The notes under the pieces: generated by a model
The model's database searches: none
Told to the model about the DNA's origin: nothing
The model's input: only the letters and a program-made list of their open reading frames with translations
Shown: piece after piece, positions 1 to 8,419 of the stretch
Layout of the letters: each line of letters opens with the position of its first letter
Position numbering within the stretch: position 1 is the first letter of the stretch
Position numbers and translations under genes: made by a program
NCBI RefSeq assembly: GCF_025821665.1
Contig: NZ_JACKSJ010000043.1
Span: forward strand, 17,595-81,594
Direction of reading: 5' to 3'
Length of the DNA stretch: 64,000 nucleotides
Origin: [Mycobacterium] manitobense
GTDB taxonomy: Bacteria > Actinomycetota > Actinomycetes > Mycobacteriales > Mycobacteriaceae

Positions 1-1
1 C

Positions 2-295
2 GAGAAGCTGTCGATGCAGTTCTCCACGCAGGAAACGGAATACGAGGCCGACGTGCTCGAGGCCTACGAGCGGCTGATCCTCGACGCGATGCGCGGCGAC
101 CACACGCTGTTCACCACCGCCGAGGGCATCGAATCGCTGTGGGACCGGTCGACGCCACTGCTGGAGGACCCGCCCGCGGTGAAGCTCTACCAGCCGGGCA
201 CCTGGGGCCCCAATGCGATTCACCAGTTGGTCGCGCCCAATGCGTGGCGGCTGCCGTTCGAGCGGGCCTGGCGCGAGAAGAAGAACGGAACCTAA
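2..295 (+). CDS. zwf: glucose-6-phosphate 1-dehydrogenase, C-terminal fragment
   Basis: Only the last 97 codons lie in the window; the frame is open from base 2. The product oxidises glucose-6-phosphate to 6-phosphogluconolactone with NAD(P)+ in the cytosolic pentose phosphate pathway. The segment AYERLILDAMRGDHTLF, the following LWDRSTPLL, and the closing PGTWGP and RLPFERAWR are typical of the G6PD C-terminal domain. The TAA stop overlaps the stop of the convergent HxlR gene (CTAA shared at 292-295). Mycobacteria often carry two zwf paralogues, and which one this is cannot be told from the fragment. Confidence 0.9.
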   Translation, partial: EKLSMQFSTQETEYEADVLEAYERLILDAMRGDHTLFTTAEGIESLWDRSTPLLEDPPAVKLYQPGTWGPNAIHQLVAPNAWRLPFERAWREKKNGT

Positions 296-630
296 CCCGT
301 TTCGGGGCAGCTGATCAGGTCGATGTGCCGCTCTGCCCAATTGCCGAGCGGCTCGAGCGCGGCGAGCAGTTCGACGCCTGCCGGGGTCATCGAGTACTCC
401 ACCCGCGGCGGCACCTCGTGGTAGCTCTCGCGGTGCACCACGCCGTGCCGCTGCAGTTCCTTGAGGTGCTGCGTCAGCATCTTCTGCGAGATGCCGACCA
501 GGCTGCGGTGCAGCACGTTGAACCGTTTCGGCCCGCCCTGCAGTTCCCACAGGATCAGCGGCTTCCATTTGCCGTCCACCACGGCCATCGCCGCGTCCAG
601 CCCACAGGTGAACTGCCCCATCTGCGCCAT
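292..630 (-). CDS. HxlR-family winged-helix transcriptional regulator
   Basis: A 112-residue protein of normal size for the HxlR (MarR-related) family. Residues 10-100 carry the family pattern: a Cys near the N-terminus (FTCGLDAAM), GKWKPLILWEL, then a recognition region with ISQKMLTQHLKELQRHG and a wing ending VEYSMTPAG. HxlR proteins act as dimeric repressors or activators, several of them sensing electrophiles or redox through the N-terminal Cys. The gene is divergent from two imine-reductase-like genes, and inverted repeats lie in the 94-bp gap, so it probably controls them. The regulatory role is inferred; the family call is secure. Confidence 0.9.
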   Translation of the reverse strand: MAQMGQFTCGLDAAMAVVDGKWKPLILWELQGGPKRFNVLHRSLVGISQKMLTQHLKELQRHGVVHRESYHEVPPRVEYSMTPAGVELLAALEPLGNWAERHIDLISCPETG

Positions 631-649
631 CGCCGCTCCTCAGCGCCAT

Positions 650-684
650 TACTTACTTTTCGGTGAGTATCGCACTTTTTAGTG
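650..684. promoter_or_regulatory. candidate HxlR operator region
   Basis: The gap between the divergent HxlR and reductase genes holds two inverted repeats. TACTTAC (650-656) and GTGAGTA (663-669) form an imperfect pair around six bases. CACT-TTTT-AGTG lies at 673-684. Spaced TACT/AGTA half-sites resemble sites known for Bacillus HxlR proteins such as YodB. The element is well placed to control both genes, but binding is inferred. Confidence 0.45.
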
Positions 685-724
685 GGTACTTGTCGAAAAC
701 TCCGCGTGTTTCGACGATGGTGCC

Positions 725-1597
725 ATGACATCGACAGAGAGAGTCACCTTCCTGGGCACCGGCGCAATGGGTTCCGCCCTTGTTCGCGCCGCCCTCGACG
801 CGGGTCACCGCGTCACCGTCTGGAACCGCACTCCCGACCGTGCAGGCGCACTCGCCGGCGACGGGGCACGCGTCGCGGCGACAGTCGACGAGGCGGTCGA
901 CGGCGCCGACGTGATCGTGGCGTGCCTGTTCGACGCGGCGTCTGTGCGCACGGTGCTCGACCCGGTGGCCGACCGGCTGAACGGCCGGCGGCTGGTGAAC
1001 GTGACCACGACGTCACCGAACGGGGCGCGCGAACTCGCGGCCTGGGCGGCCGAACACCACGTCGACTACCTCGACGGCGGCATCATGGCCGTGCCCGAGA
1101 TGATCGGCACGCCCGGCTCGCTGATCTACTACAGCGGATCGCGCGCACTGTTCGACGACGCCCGGCCGCTGCTGCAGACCTGGGGCACAGGAGAATATTT
1201 CGGCGACGACGCCGGGTCGGCGTCCCTGCACGACCTCGCGCTGCTGTCCACCATGTACGTGATGTTCGCCGGCTTCTTCCACGGCGCCGCGCTGGCGGGC
1301 ACCGCAGGCATGCCCGCCAAGGAGTTCGCCGGGCGGGCGATCGGGTGGCTGCAGACCGTGCTGCCCGCGCTCAGTGAATACGCCGAGGTGATCGACGGCG
1401 GTGACTACACCGTGCCCGGCCAGCAGAGCCTGGACTTCTCCGACATCACCGAGATCGTCGACGCCAGCCGCGGCGCCGGTATCAGCACCGAGGTGGTGGA
1501 CGTGGTGCAGCGGCTGATCCACCGCCAGATCGACAGTGGCCACGGCGCACAGGGGTTCGCCCGCGTCATCGAGAGCATCAGGCGGCCCGCAGCATGA
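725..1597 (+). CDS. NAD(P)-dependent oxidoreductase, imine-reductase-like (first of pair)
   Basis: 290 residues in the 3-hydroxyisobutyrate dehydrogenase/imine reductase superfamily. An N-terminal Rossmann fold shows GTGAMGSALVRAALDAGH followed by VWNRT, which suggests NADPH use. Residues around 115 read GGIMAVPEMIG. The C-terminal helical domain has LHDLALLSTMY, where imine reductases place a catalytic Asp or Tyr. Such enzymes reduce cyclic imines or beta-hydroxyacid-type substrates; the physiological substrate is unknown. The ATG is 94 bp from the divergent HxlR gene. The next gene overlaps by 4 bp (ATGA) and is a paralogue, so the two are co-translated. Confidence 0.85.
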   Translation: MTSTERVTFLGTGAMGSALVRAALDAGHRVTVWNRTPDRAGALAGDGARVAATVDEAVDGADVIVACLFDAASVRTVLDPVADRLNGRRLVNVTTTSPNGARELAAWAAEHHVDYLDGGIMAVPEMIGTPGSLIYYSGSRALFDDARPLLQTWGTGEYFGDDAGSASLHDLALLSTMYVMFAGFFHGAALAGTAGMPAKEFAGRAIGWLQTVLPALSEYAEVIDGGDYTVPGQQSLDFSDITEIVDASRGAGISTEVVDVVQRLIHRQIDSGHGAQGFARVIESIRRPAA

Positions 1598-2463
1598 ACA
1601 GAGCGATGAGCACAATCACCGTCCTCGGGCTCGGACCGATGGGGCAGGCGCTCACCGGCGCCCTGCTCGACGCCGGTCACCGTGTCACCGTGTGGAACCG
1701 CACCGCATCGAAGGCCGACGGCGTGCTGGCCCGCGGTGCGGACTGGGCAGGCACTCCGGCTCTTGCAATCGCCGCGAGCGACCTCACGCTGATCAACGTC
1801 GTCGACCACGGCGCCACCGACGCGGTGCTCGACATCGCCGGGGACGCCGTCGACGGCCACACCGTCGTCGGGCTGAGTTCCGACACCCCCGCCGCGGCGC
1901 GCGCCACCGCGACGGTGGTGGACAAGCTGGGCGGGCGCTACCTCGACGGCGCCATCATGACGCCGACCGACACCATCGGCAGCCGCGACGCGAGCATCCT
2001 GTTCGCCGGGCCGCGGCAGGAGTACGAGACCCACCGCGACGTGCTCGAGGCACTCGGCAGAACTTCCTGGGTGGGTGAGGACGTCGGGCGCGCCGCCGGC
2101 TACGACATGGCGCTGCTCGACTTCTTCTGGACGTCGATCAGCGGTGTGCTGCATGCCTTCTCGGTGGCCGGCGCCAACGGCATCACGCCGCGGGAGCTGC
2201 TGCCGCACGCGCAGGGCATCGTCACCATCCTGGCGCCGATCGTCGACGAACTCGCCGGACGCATCGAGGACGGCCGGCACGGCGACGTGACCGCCCCGGT
2301 GTCCTCGCTGGCCGCATCGCTGGCACACCTGATCGCGGCGTCGCGCGACGCGGGTGTCGACGCCTCGGCGCTGGAGGCGTTGCGGCGCTACACCGACGCG
2401 GCGCTCGCCGACGGGCACGGCGGCGACGAGATCAGCCGGGTGGGTGCATATCTGAAGGCCTGA
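1594..2463 (+). CDS. NAD(P)-dependent oxidoreductase, imine-reductase-like (second of pair)
   Basis: 289 residues, clearly paralogous to the upstream gene: GLGPMGQALTGALLDAGH with VWNRT at the N-terminus, DGAIMTPTDTIG in the middle, YDMALLDFFW at the catalytic position of the helical domain. The start overlaps the upstream stop by 4 bp; an alternative start five codons in (MSTITVLG) sits closer to the Rossmann strand. Imine reductases work as domain-swapped dimers, so a tandem pair could form a heterodimer or act on related substrates. That is inference. A 41-bp gap precedes the alkyl sulfatase gene, so they may share a transcript. Confidence 0.85.
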   Translation: MNRAMSTITVLGLGPMGQALTGALLDAGHRVTVWNRTASKADGVLARGADWAGTPALAIAASDLTLINVVDHGATDAVLDIAGDAVDGHTVVGLSSDTPAAARATATVVDKLGGRYLDGAIMTPTDTIGSRDASILFAGPRQEYETHRDVLEALGRTSWVGEDVGRAAGYDMALLDFFWTSISGVLHAFSVAGANGITPRELLPHAQGIVTILAPIVDELAGRIEDGRHGDVTAPVSSLAASLAHLIAASRDAGVDASALEALRRYTDAALADGHGGDEISRVGAYLKA

Positions 2464-2504
2464 TCCGCACCCGCGGCACGCCATTCGGTGGCAGGGTCGT
2501 CAAT

Positions 2505-4382
2505 ATGGAGCAGAAGCCGCCGAGCGCCGTCATCGAGTCCGCCCACCGGCAGCACCTGACGTCGTTGCCGTTCGACGACACAAGAGATTTCGAGGATGCC
2601 GACCGGGGCTTCATCGCCGCGATGCAACCCTGTGTGGTCACCGCAGCCGACGGCCGGGTGGTTTGGGACAACGACAGCTATTCGTTCCTGACCGGGGACG
2701 CCCCCACCTCGGTGCACCCGAGCCTGTGGCGGCAGAGCCGGCTGGTCGCCAAGCAGGGCCTCTACGAGGTGGTCGAAGGCGTCTACCAGGTGCGCGGCCT
2801 CGACCTGTCCAACATCAGCTTCATCGAGGGCGACACCGGCATCATCGTCATCGACCCGCTGGTGTCCACCGAGACCGCCGCCGCGGCGCTGGCGCTGTAT
2901 CGCGCGCACCGCGGCGAGCGGGAGGTCCGGGCGGTGATCTACACCCACAGCCACGTCGACCACTTCGGCGGCGTGCTCGGCGTGACCACGCAGGCCGACG
3001 TGGACGCGGGCAGGGTCGCCGTCATCGCACCCGAGCACTTCACCGAACACGCCGTGCAGGAGAACGTCTACGCCGGAACGGCGATGGCGCGGCGCGCGGG
3101 CTACATGTACGGCGCCGCGCTCGACCGCGGACCGCGCGGGCAGGTCGGCTGTGGACTCGGTCAGACGCCGTCCACCGGTGAGGTGAGCATCATCGTGCCG
3201 ACGATCGACATCCGGGCCACCGGGGAGAAGCACACCGTCGACGGCGTCGAGATCGAGTTCCAGATGGCGCCAGGCACCGAGGCGCCCGCCGAGATGCACT
3301 TCTACTTCCCGAGGTACCGCGCGCTGTGCATGGCCGAGAACGCCACCCACAACCTGCACAACCTTCTGACGCTGCGGGGTGCGCTTGTGCGTGACCCGCA
3401 CGGCTGGGCCGGGTACCTGACCGAGGCCATCGACACCTTCGTCGACCGCGCCGACGTGGTGTTCGCCTCGCACCACTGGCCGACGTGGGGCCGCGAGCGC
3501 ATCGTCGAATACCTTTCGCTGCAACGGGATCTATATGCCTACCTGCACGACCAGACGCTGCGGCAGCTCAATCAGGGGCACACCGGCATCGAGATCGCCG
3601 AGACCTTCGAGATGCCGCCCGCGCTGCATCGGGCCTGGCATGCGCACGGCTACTACGGCTCGGTGAGCCACAACGTCAAGGCCGTCTATCAGCGTTACAT
3701 GGGCTGGTTCGACGGGAACCCGGGCAGGCTGTGGCAGCATCCGCCCGAGGCGGCGGGGCCCCGCTACGTCGAGGCGATCGGCGGTCTCGACCGGCTCGTC
3801 GAGATCGCGCAGCAGGCGTTCGACGAGGGCGACTACCGCTGGGCGGCAACGCTACTGGATCACGCCATGTTCACCGACCAGACACACGCCGCAGCACGCG
3901 CTCTCTACGCCGACACCCTGCAGCAGATGGCCTACGGCGCGGAGAACGGCCCCTGGCGCAACTTCTTCCTGGCCGGCGCGACCGAACTCAGCGACGGCAA
4001 CTTCGGCACGCCGACCGCGACCGACGCGCCCACCCTGCTGGCTCAGCTGACACCCGAGCAGATCTTCGACAGCCTGGCCATCAACATCAACGGGCCGAGC
4101 GCCTGGGACCTCGATCTGACCCTCGACATCACCTTCGCCGACCTCGACGCCAACTACCGGTTGACGCTGCGCAACGGGGTGCTGGTGCACCGCAGGGTCA
4201 TCGCCGATCCGGCCACCGCCGCGGTCACCCTGACCGCGCAGACCAAGGGCCGGTTCCTGGCGCTCGCCGCCGGCGATTTCACCTCGCCCGGCCTGGGCAT
4301 CGGCGGCGACCCGGCCGTGCTGCAGCAGTTGGTGAGCGTGCTGGACCGGGCCGACCCCGACTTCGACATCGTCACCCCGTAG
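2505..4382 (+). CDS. alkyl sulfatase (SdsA1/BDS1-type metallo-beta-lactamase hydrolase)
   Basis: 625 residues, close to the size of secondary alkyl sulfatases. The metallo-beta-lactamase domain begins near residue 90; THSHVDHFGG near residue 147 is the H-x-H-x-D-H dinuclear zinc motif. The metal-site Glu region AENATHNLHN and the TWGRERIVEYL helix follow, then an alpha-helical dimerisation domain, then a C-terminal SCP2-like lipid-binding domain (about 500-625). The enzyme hydrolyses alkyl sulfate esters such as SDS to alcohol and sulfate. No signal peptide is visible, unlike Pseudomonas SdsA1, so a cytosolic location is likely. A homologue occurs at the matching place in M. tuberculosis (Rv3762c, from memory). 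Confidence 0.92.
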   Translation: MEQKPPSAVIESAHRQHLTSLPFDDTRDFEDADRGFIAAMQPCVVTAADGRVVWDNDSYSFLTGDAPTSVHPSLWRQSRLVAKQGLYEVVEGVYQVRGLDLSNISFIEGDTGIIVIDPLVSTETAAAALALYRAHRGEREVRAVIYTHSHVDHFGGVLGVTTQADVDAGRVAVIAPEHFTEHAVQENVYAGTAMARRAGYMYGAALDRGPRGQVGCGLGQTPSTGEVSIIVPTIDIRATGEKHTVDGVEIEFQMAPGTEAPAEMHFYFPRYRALCMAENATHNLHNLLTLRGALVRDPHGWAGYLTEAIDTFVDRADVVFASHHWPTWGRERIVEYLSLQRDLYAYLHDQTLRQLNQGHTGIEIAETFEMPPALHRAWHAHGYYGSVSHNVKAVYQRYMGWFDGNPGRLWQHPPEAAGPRYVEAIGGLDRLVEIAQQAFDEGDYRWAATLLDHAMFTDQTHAAARALYADTLQQMAYGAENGPWRNFFLAGATELSDGNFGTPTATDAPTLLAQLTPEQIFDSLAININGPSAWDLDLTLDITFADLDANYRLTLRNGVLVHRRVIADPATAAVTLTAQTKGRFLALAAGDFTSPGLGIGGDPAVLQQLVSVLDRADPDFDIVTP

Positions 4383-4387
4383 CGGAG

Positions 4388-5149
4388 CTAGGGCAGGCCG
4401 CCGTCGGCCCGCAGGATCGAACCGGTGGTGAAGCTGGACGCGTCCGACATCAGGAACAGTGCCGCGCCGACGATCTCGACCGGCTCGCCGGCGCGCTGCA
4501 GGGCCAGGTGGCCGAACGGGCGCTCGACGTCCGAGAAGTCCCACGCCTTGCTGACATCGGTGAGGAACGGCCCGGCCATCAGCGTGTTGACCCGCACGGT
4601 CGGGCCGAATGCCTTGGCCAGGCCCTCGGTCAGGGTGTTCAGGCCGGCCTTGGCGGCGGCGTAGGGCAGCATGTGCGGGTCGGGACGCAGCGACCCCGAG
4701 GAGCTGACGTTGACGATCACCCCGCCGCCGTCGGCGACCATCCGCTCGCCGATCAACGCCGAGAGCCGGAACGGCCCTTTGACGTTGAGGTTGAACACCG
4801 CGTCGTAGAGCTTCTCGGTGACCGACGGCAACGAGTCGTACAGCGGTGACATGCCCGCGTTGTTCACCAGCACGTCCAGCCTGCCGAACCGGTCGTAGAC
4901 GGCGTCGACGAGGCCGTCGAGCTGCTCCCACCGGCCGACGTGCACCTGATAGGCCAGCACCGAGCGACCGGTCGCCGCCCCGATCTCCTCGGCCGTCGCC
5001 GCACACGACTCGAGGTCGCGACTGGCGATCACCACGTCGGCGCCGCACCGCGCCGCGCCGAAGGCGATCTCGCGGCCGAGCCCCCGGCTGCCGCCGGTGA
5101 CGAGCACCACCCGGCCGGTGAGATCGAACAGTTCGTCGGCGTAACCCAT
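4388..5149 (-). CDS. short-chain dehydrogenase/reductase
   Basis: 253 residues, a classical SDR. TGGSRGLGREIAFGAAR is the glycine-rich NAD(P) site, NNAG lies near residue 92, the catalytic Ser is in VNVSSSGS, and YAAAKAG gives the Tyr and Lys of the active site. The C-terminus ends GSILRADGG, common in the gluconate or 3-oxoacyl reductase branch. The substrate cannot be assigned. It converges on the alkyl sulfatase gene (5-bp gap), and its start abuts the divergent phosphatase gene, whose first in-frame ATG would overlap this start codon. Confidence 0.9.
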   Translation of the reverse strand: MGYADELFDLTGRVVLVTGGSRGLGREIAFGAARCGADVVIASRDLESCAATAEEIGAATGRSVLAYQVHVGRWEQLDGLVDAVYDRFGRLDVLVNNAGMSPLYDSLPSVTEKLYDAVFNLNVKGPFRLSALIGERMVADGGGVIVNVSSSGSLRPDPHMLPYAAAKAGLNTLTEGLAKAFGPTVRVNTLMAGPFLTDVSKAWDFSDVERPFGHLALQRAGEPVEIVGAALFLMSDASSFTTGSILRADGGLP

Positions 5150-5168
5150 GGCCCCCTATGGTGTCACG

Positions 5169-5768
5169 GTGCAACTGCTTGTGATCCGACATGCGCTTCC
5201 GCATCGCAGCGAACCCGGCCAGGGATCGGACCCCGAACTGTCCGAGGCAGGTGTCGAGCAGGCCGCGCGGCTGCCCGAGGCGCTCAAGCGTTTTCCCGTC
5301 ACCCGGCTGGTGAGCAGCCCGCAGCGCCGCGCCGTGCAGACCGCGCAGCCCGTCGCCGACGCCCTCGGGCTCGCCATCGACATCGACGACCGGCTGGCCG
5401 AGTACGACCGCGACCTGTCGCACTACACGCCGATCGAGGAAGCGTCGCAGGAGGACGTGCAGCGGCTCATCGACGGCCACCTGCCCGGTGGCGTGGACGA
5501 GGAGGCCTTCATCGCCCGGGTGCTCGACGGCGTCGCCGACATCGTCGCGGCGGCGAACCACGAGGACACCGTCGCGCTGTTCAGCCACGGCGGCGTCATC
5601 AACGCGCTGGTGCACAGCCTCATGGAGACCCGGCGACTGCTGTGCGTGCAGGTCGACTACGCGGGAATCACCCGGCTGTTGTCCTCGCGGGAGGGAAAGC
5701 TCGGGGTGGCGTCGGTGAACGGGACCGAACACGTATGGGATCTGCTCCCCAGGAATCTTCGGTGGTGA
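5169..5768 (+). CDS. histidine phosphatase superfamily protein
   Basis: About 199 residues of the phosphoglycerate-mutase-like (branch 1) phosphatase fold. VIRHALPHRSE supplies the phospho-accepting His, SSPQRRAVQTA the conserved Arg region, and LFSHGGVINAL the second catalytic His. The family removes phosphate from sugars, proteins or lipids; no substrate is indicated here. I chose the GTG at 5169 because the upstream in-frame ATG (5148) overlaps the start codon of the divergent SDR gene and adds seven residues ahead of the first beta-strand. Confidence 0.85.
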   Translation: MQLLVIRHALPHRSEPGQGSDPELSEAGVEQAARLPEALKRFPVTRLVSSPQRRAVQTAQPVADALGLAIDIDDRLAEYDRDLSHYTPIEEASQEDVQRLIDGHLPGGVDEEAFIARVLDGVADIVAAANHEDTVALFSHGGVINALVHSLMETRRLLCVQVDYAGITRLLSSREGKLGVASVNGTEHVWDLLPRNLRW

Positions 5769-5813
5769 GCGCTTGCGCGAACCGCCCATCAGGTGCGGTG
5801 GTAGACAAGTGCC

Positions 5814-6866
5814 GTGACAACGGATGTTTCCCCTGAGGGTGCCGGCCCACTCGAAGGTCTCGACCTCGACGCGCTGGACCGCCATCTGCGCGGCGAAGGC
5901 ATCGCCCGCACCGGTGAGTTGCGGGGCGAGCTCATCGCCGGCGGCCGGTCCAACCTGACCTTCCTGGTCTTCGACGACGCCTCGAAGTGGGTGCTTCGCC
6001 GCCCGCCGCTGCACGGCCTCACCCCGTCGGCACACGACATGGCCCGCGAATACCGGGTGGTCGCCGCGCTCGCCGACACTCCGGTGCCGGTGGCCCGTGC
6101 CGTCACCATGCGCAACGACGACTCCGTGCTGGGCGCGCCGTTCCAGATGGTCGAGCACGTCGAGGGCCGCGTGGTGCGCACCGCCGACGAACTCGAGGCA
6201 CTCGGCGACCGCGAGACGCTCGACTGGTGTGTCACCGCGCTGATCCAGGCGCTGGCCGACCTGCACGCCGTCGACCCCGCGGCGGTCGGGCTGTCCGACT
6301 TCGGCAAGCCCGACGGCTACCTCGAACGCCAGGTCCGGCGGTGGGGTTCGCAGTGGGAGCTGGTCCGCCACGACGACGATCCCCGTGACGCCGACGTCGC
6401 CCGGCTGCATCAGGCGCTCGGCGCGGCGGTGCCGGCGCAGAGCCGGGCGTCGATCGTGCACGGAGACTTCCGGATCGACAACACCATCCTGGACGCCACC
6501 GATGCCACCACGGTGCGCGCGGTGCTGGACTGGGAGATGTCGACCCTGGGCGATCCGCTCAGCGACGCCGCGCTGATGTGCGTGTACCGCCACCCGACGT
6601 TCAACTACGTGCACAACGAGGCGGCGTGGGCGTCGCCGCTGCTGCCGACGGCCGACGAGATGGCCGAGCGGTATTCGACGATATCGGGTCAGCCGCTGGC
6701 GAACTGGAGCTTCTACATGGGGCTGGCGTACTTCAAGCTGGCGATCATCGCCGCGGGCATCGACTACCGGTCCCGGATGGGCGCAGCGGGCCCCGACAAC
6801 GTCGGCGAGGCGGTCGCCCCGCTGATCACCGCCGGTCTCGAGGCGCTGACCACCGAGGGTTGGTGA
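5814..6866 (+). CDS. phosphotransferase-family (APH/ACAD10-like) protein
   Basis: 350 residues of the aminoglycoside-phosphotransferase/choline-kinase fold. A nucleotide-binding lobe carries SNLTFLVFDDASKWVLRRPP, VHGDFRIDN is the Brenner motif with the catalytic Asp, and LDWEMSTLGDPLSDAAL holds the metal-binding Asp. This branch resembles the kinase domain of human ACAD10/11, which phosphorylates 4-hydroxyacyl-CoA species. A hydroxy-acyl-CoA kinase role in lipid catabolism is therefore possible but unproved. The start is GTG. The M. tuberculosis counterpart in the same place (Rv3761c) is, from memory, labelled fadE36 although it is not a dehydrogenase. Confidence 0.85.
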   Translation: MTTDVSPEGAGPLEGLDLDALDRHLRGEGIARTGELRGELIAGGRSNLTFLVFDDASKWVLRRPPLHGLTPSAHDMAREYRVVAALADTPVPVARAVTMRNDDSVLGAPFQMVEHVEGRVVRTADELEALGDRETLDWCVTALIQALADLHAVDPAAVGLSDFGKPDGYLERQVRRWGSQWELVRHDDDPRDADVARLHQALGAAVPAQSRASIVHGDFRIDNTILDATDATTVRAVLDWEMSTLGDPLSDAALMCVYRHPTFNYVHNEAAWASPLLPTADEMAERYSTISGQPLANWSFYMGLAYFKLAIIAAGIDYRSRMGAAGPDNVGEAVAPLITAGLEALTTEGW

Positions 6867-7262
6867 CTATCGCCGCGCGGCCTTGAGGTTGCGTTTGGCG
6901 GCTTTGCGCAACTGGAAGAGGCGCACCGTCCCGACGGCGACGGTCAGCAGCCCACCGCATACCGCGGCGCCGAGGATCGCCACACCCAGTGGCAGGCTCC
7001 AGCTCCAGCCGAGGAACGCGAACTGCGCCGACTCGGTGTTCTGCGCGATGAAGATCAGCAGCACGATCAGGATCAGCAGCCCGATGATCACCGCCGACCA
7101 CAGCGCGGCCGCCCGGGTGAACTTCACTTCCTTCACATCGGCCGCCGCCGCGGGCTGGTGCGGCAGCGGTTCGATGTCACCCGGGCTCGGGGGACCGGGG
7201 TTCGGCGGGCCGAGGGGTTGGGGTGTCGACCCCGTCGGCGCCCCGTAGGGATCGGTGCTCAT
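6867..7262 (-). CDS. LapA-family (DUF1049) membrane protein
   Basis: 131 residues. A proline-rich cytosolic N-terminus (about 1-50) is followed by two membrane helices: ALWSAVIIGLLILIVLLIF (about 57-77) and LPLGVAILGAAVCGGLLTVA (about 90-112), with the family motif IAQNTESAQFAFLGW between them and a basic tail. LapA-like proteins are small two-helix inner-membrane proteins, linked in E. coli to lipopolysaccharide assembly; the mycobacterial role is unknown. I start at the ATG at 7262, since an upstream in-frame start at 7328 adds residues with no family support. It is convergent with the phosphotransferase gene. Confidence 0.8.
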   Translation of the reverse strand: MSTDPYGAPTGSTPQPLGPPNPGPPSPGDIEPLPHQPAAAADVKEVKFTRAAALWSAVIIGLLILIVLLIFIAQNTESAQFAFLGWSWSLPLGVAILGAAVCGGLLTVAVGTVRLFQLRKAAKRNLKAARR

Positions 7263-7461
7263 AGCCTCATCATTGCCCCTTCCCAGGGTTTGCGAAACCA
7301 CCCGCACCTGCCGTAACCGACGTGTCATCGGCGCTGTTCGCCGGGCGTGGCGCCGTCCGCGGAGTCCTGCTCAGCGTGCACCAAAGCCCGGCAGCACCGC
7401 CCGCATGCCGCTAGGGTCCTGACGAGCGCAGGCCCCCAAGGTTCCGGAGAGGACGTTCGCC

Positions 7462-8415
7462 ATGTCGAGAACGCGTAACCGGCTGGCGGTGGCCGCAGGC
7501 CGGGCGGCCGTGGTGGTGCTCGCGGTGGTGCTCACCGCATGTGGTAGTTCCAACCCGCTCGGTGGCGGCGCCGTGTCGGGCGACCTCAAGACGATCGCGG
7601 TGGGCTCCGCCGATTTCACCGAGTCCAAGATCCTCGCCGAGATCTACGCGCAGGTGCTGGAGACGAACGGCTTCACGGTGCGCAAGCAGATGGGCATCGG
7701 CAGTCGCGAGGTCTACATCCCTGCGGTGCAAGACCATTCGATCGACCTGATCCCGGAATACACCGGCAACCTGCTGCAGTACTTCGACAAGGAGGCCGAG
7801 GTCACCACACCCGACGCGGTGGTGCTCGGGCTGCTGCGGGCGCTGCCGGGCGATCTGTCGATCCTCAATCCGTCGCCCGCCGAGGACAAGGACACCGTCG
7901 CGGTCTCCGAAGCCACCGCTCAGCGGTGGAATCTCAAGACGATCGCCGACCTGGCCACCCACTCGCCGGAGGTGAAGATGGGTGGCCCGTCGGAGTGGCA
8001 GACCCGCAAGGAGGGGCTGCCCGGCCTCGACGCCAAGTACGGGCTGAAGATCGCCCCCGGCAACTTCCTGTCGATCAACGACGGCGGCGGGCCGGCGACC
8101 GTGCGTGCGCTGACCGACGGCACCGTCACCGCCGCCAACATCTTCAGCACCTCGCCGGCGATCGAGAAGGACAACCTCGTCGTGCTCGAGGATCCCAAGA
8201 ACAACTTCCTCGCCGCCAACGTGGTGCCGCTGGTGGCCTCGCAGAAGATGTCCAACGACCTCAAGACCGTGCTGGACGCGGTCAGCGCCAAGCTGAGCAC
8301 CGAGGGGCTTATCGAACTCAACGGCTCCGTCGAGGGCAACCAGGGCGTCGACCCCGACGAGGCGGCCGAGAAGTGGTTGCGCGACAACGGCTTCGACCAG
8401 CCGATCGGGAAGTAG
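7462..8415 (+). CDS. proX: osmoprotectant ABC transporter, substrate-binding lipoprotein
   Basis: 317 residues with a lipoprotein signal peptide ending LTAC (Cys about residue 27), so it is anchored outside the cell membrane. The mature part is of the OpuC/ProX type: IAVGSADFTESKILAEIYAQ, then a second lobe with WNLKTIADLA and GPSEWQTRKEG. It binds quaternary amines such as glycine betaine, choline or carnitine. It is first of four genes (proX-proV-proW-proZ) with gaps of 4 and 3 bp and then a 4-bp overlap. A GGAGAGG ribosome site lies upstream of the ATG. Confidence 0.92.
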   Translation: MSRTRNRLAVAAGRAAVVVLAVVLTACGSSNPLGGGAVSGDLKTIAVGSADFTESKILAEIYAQVLETNGFTVRKQMGIGSREVYIPAVQDHSIDLIPEYTGNLLQYFDKEAEVTTPDAVVLGLLRALPGDLSILNPSPAEDKDTVAVSEATAQRWNLKTIADLATHSPEVKMGGPSEWQTRKEGLPGLDAKYGLKIAPGNFLSINDGGGPATVRALTDGTVTAANIFSTSPAIEKDNLVVLEDPKNNFLAANVVPLVASQKMSNDLKTVLDAVSAKLSTEGLIELNGSVEGNQGVDPDEAAEKWLRDNGFDQPIGK

Positions 8416-8419
8416 GCGA

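Noticed and set aside
3852..6614. 920-codon open frame on the minus strand
   Set aside because: It runs antisense through sulfatase, phosphatase and phosphotransferase genes; the protein is Arg/Val/Gly-rich with no motif except where it crosses the SDR gene in another phase. A GC-rich antisense shadow.
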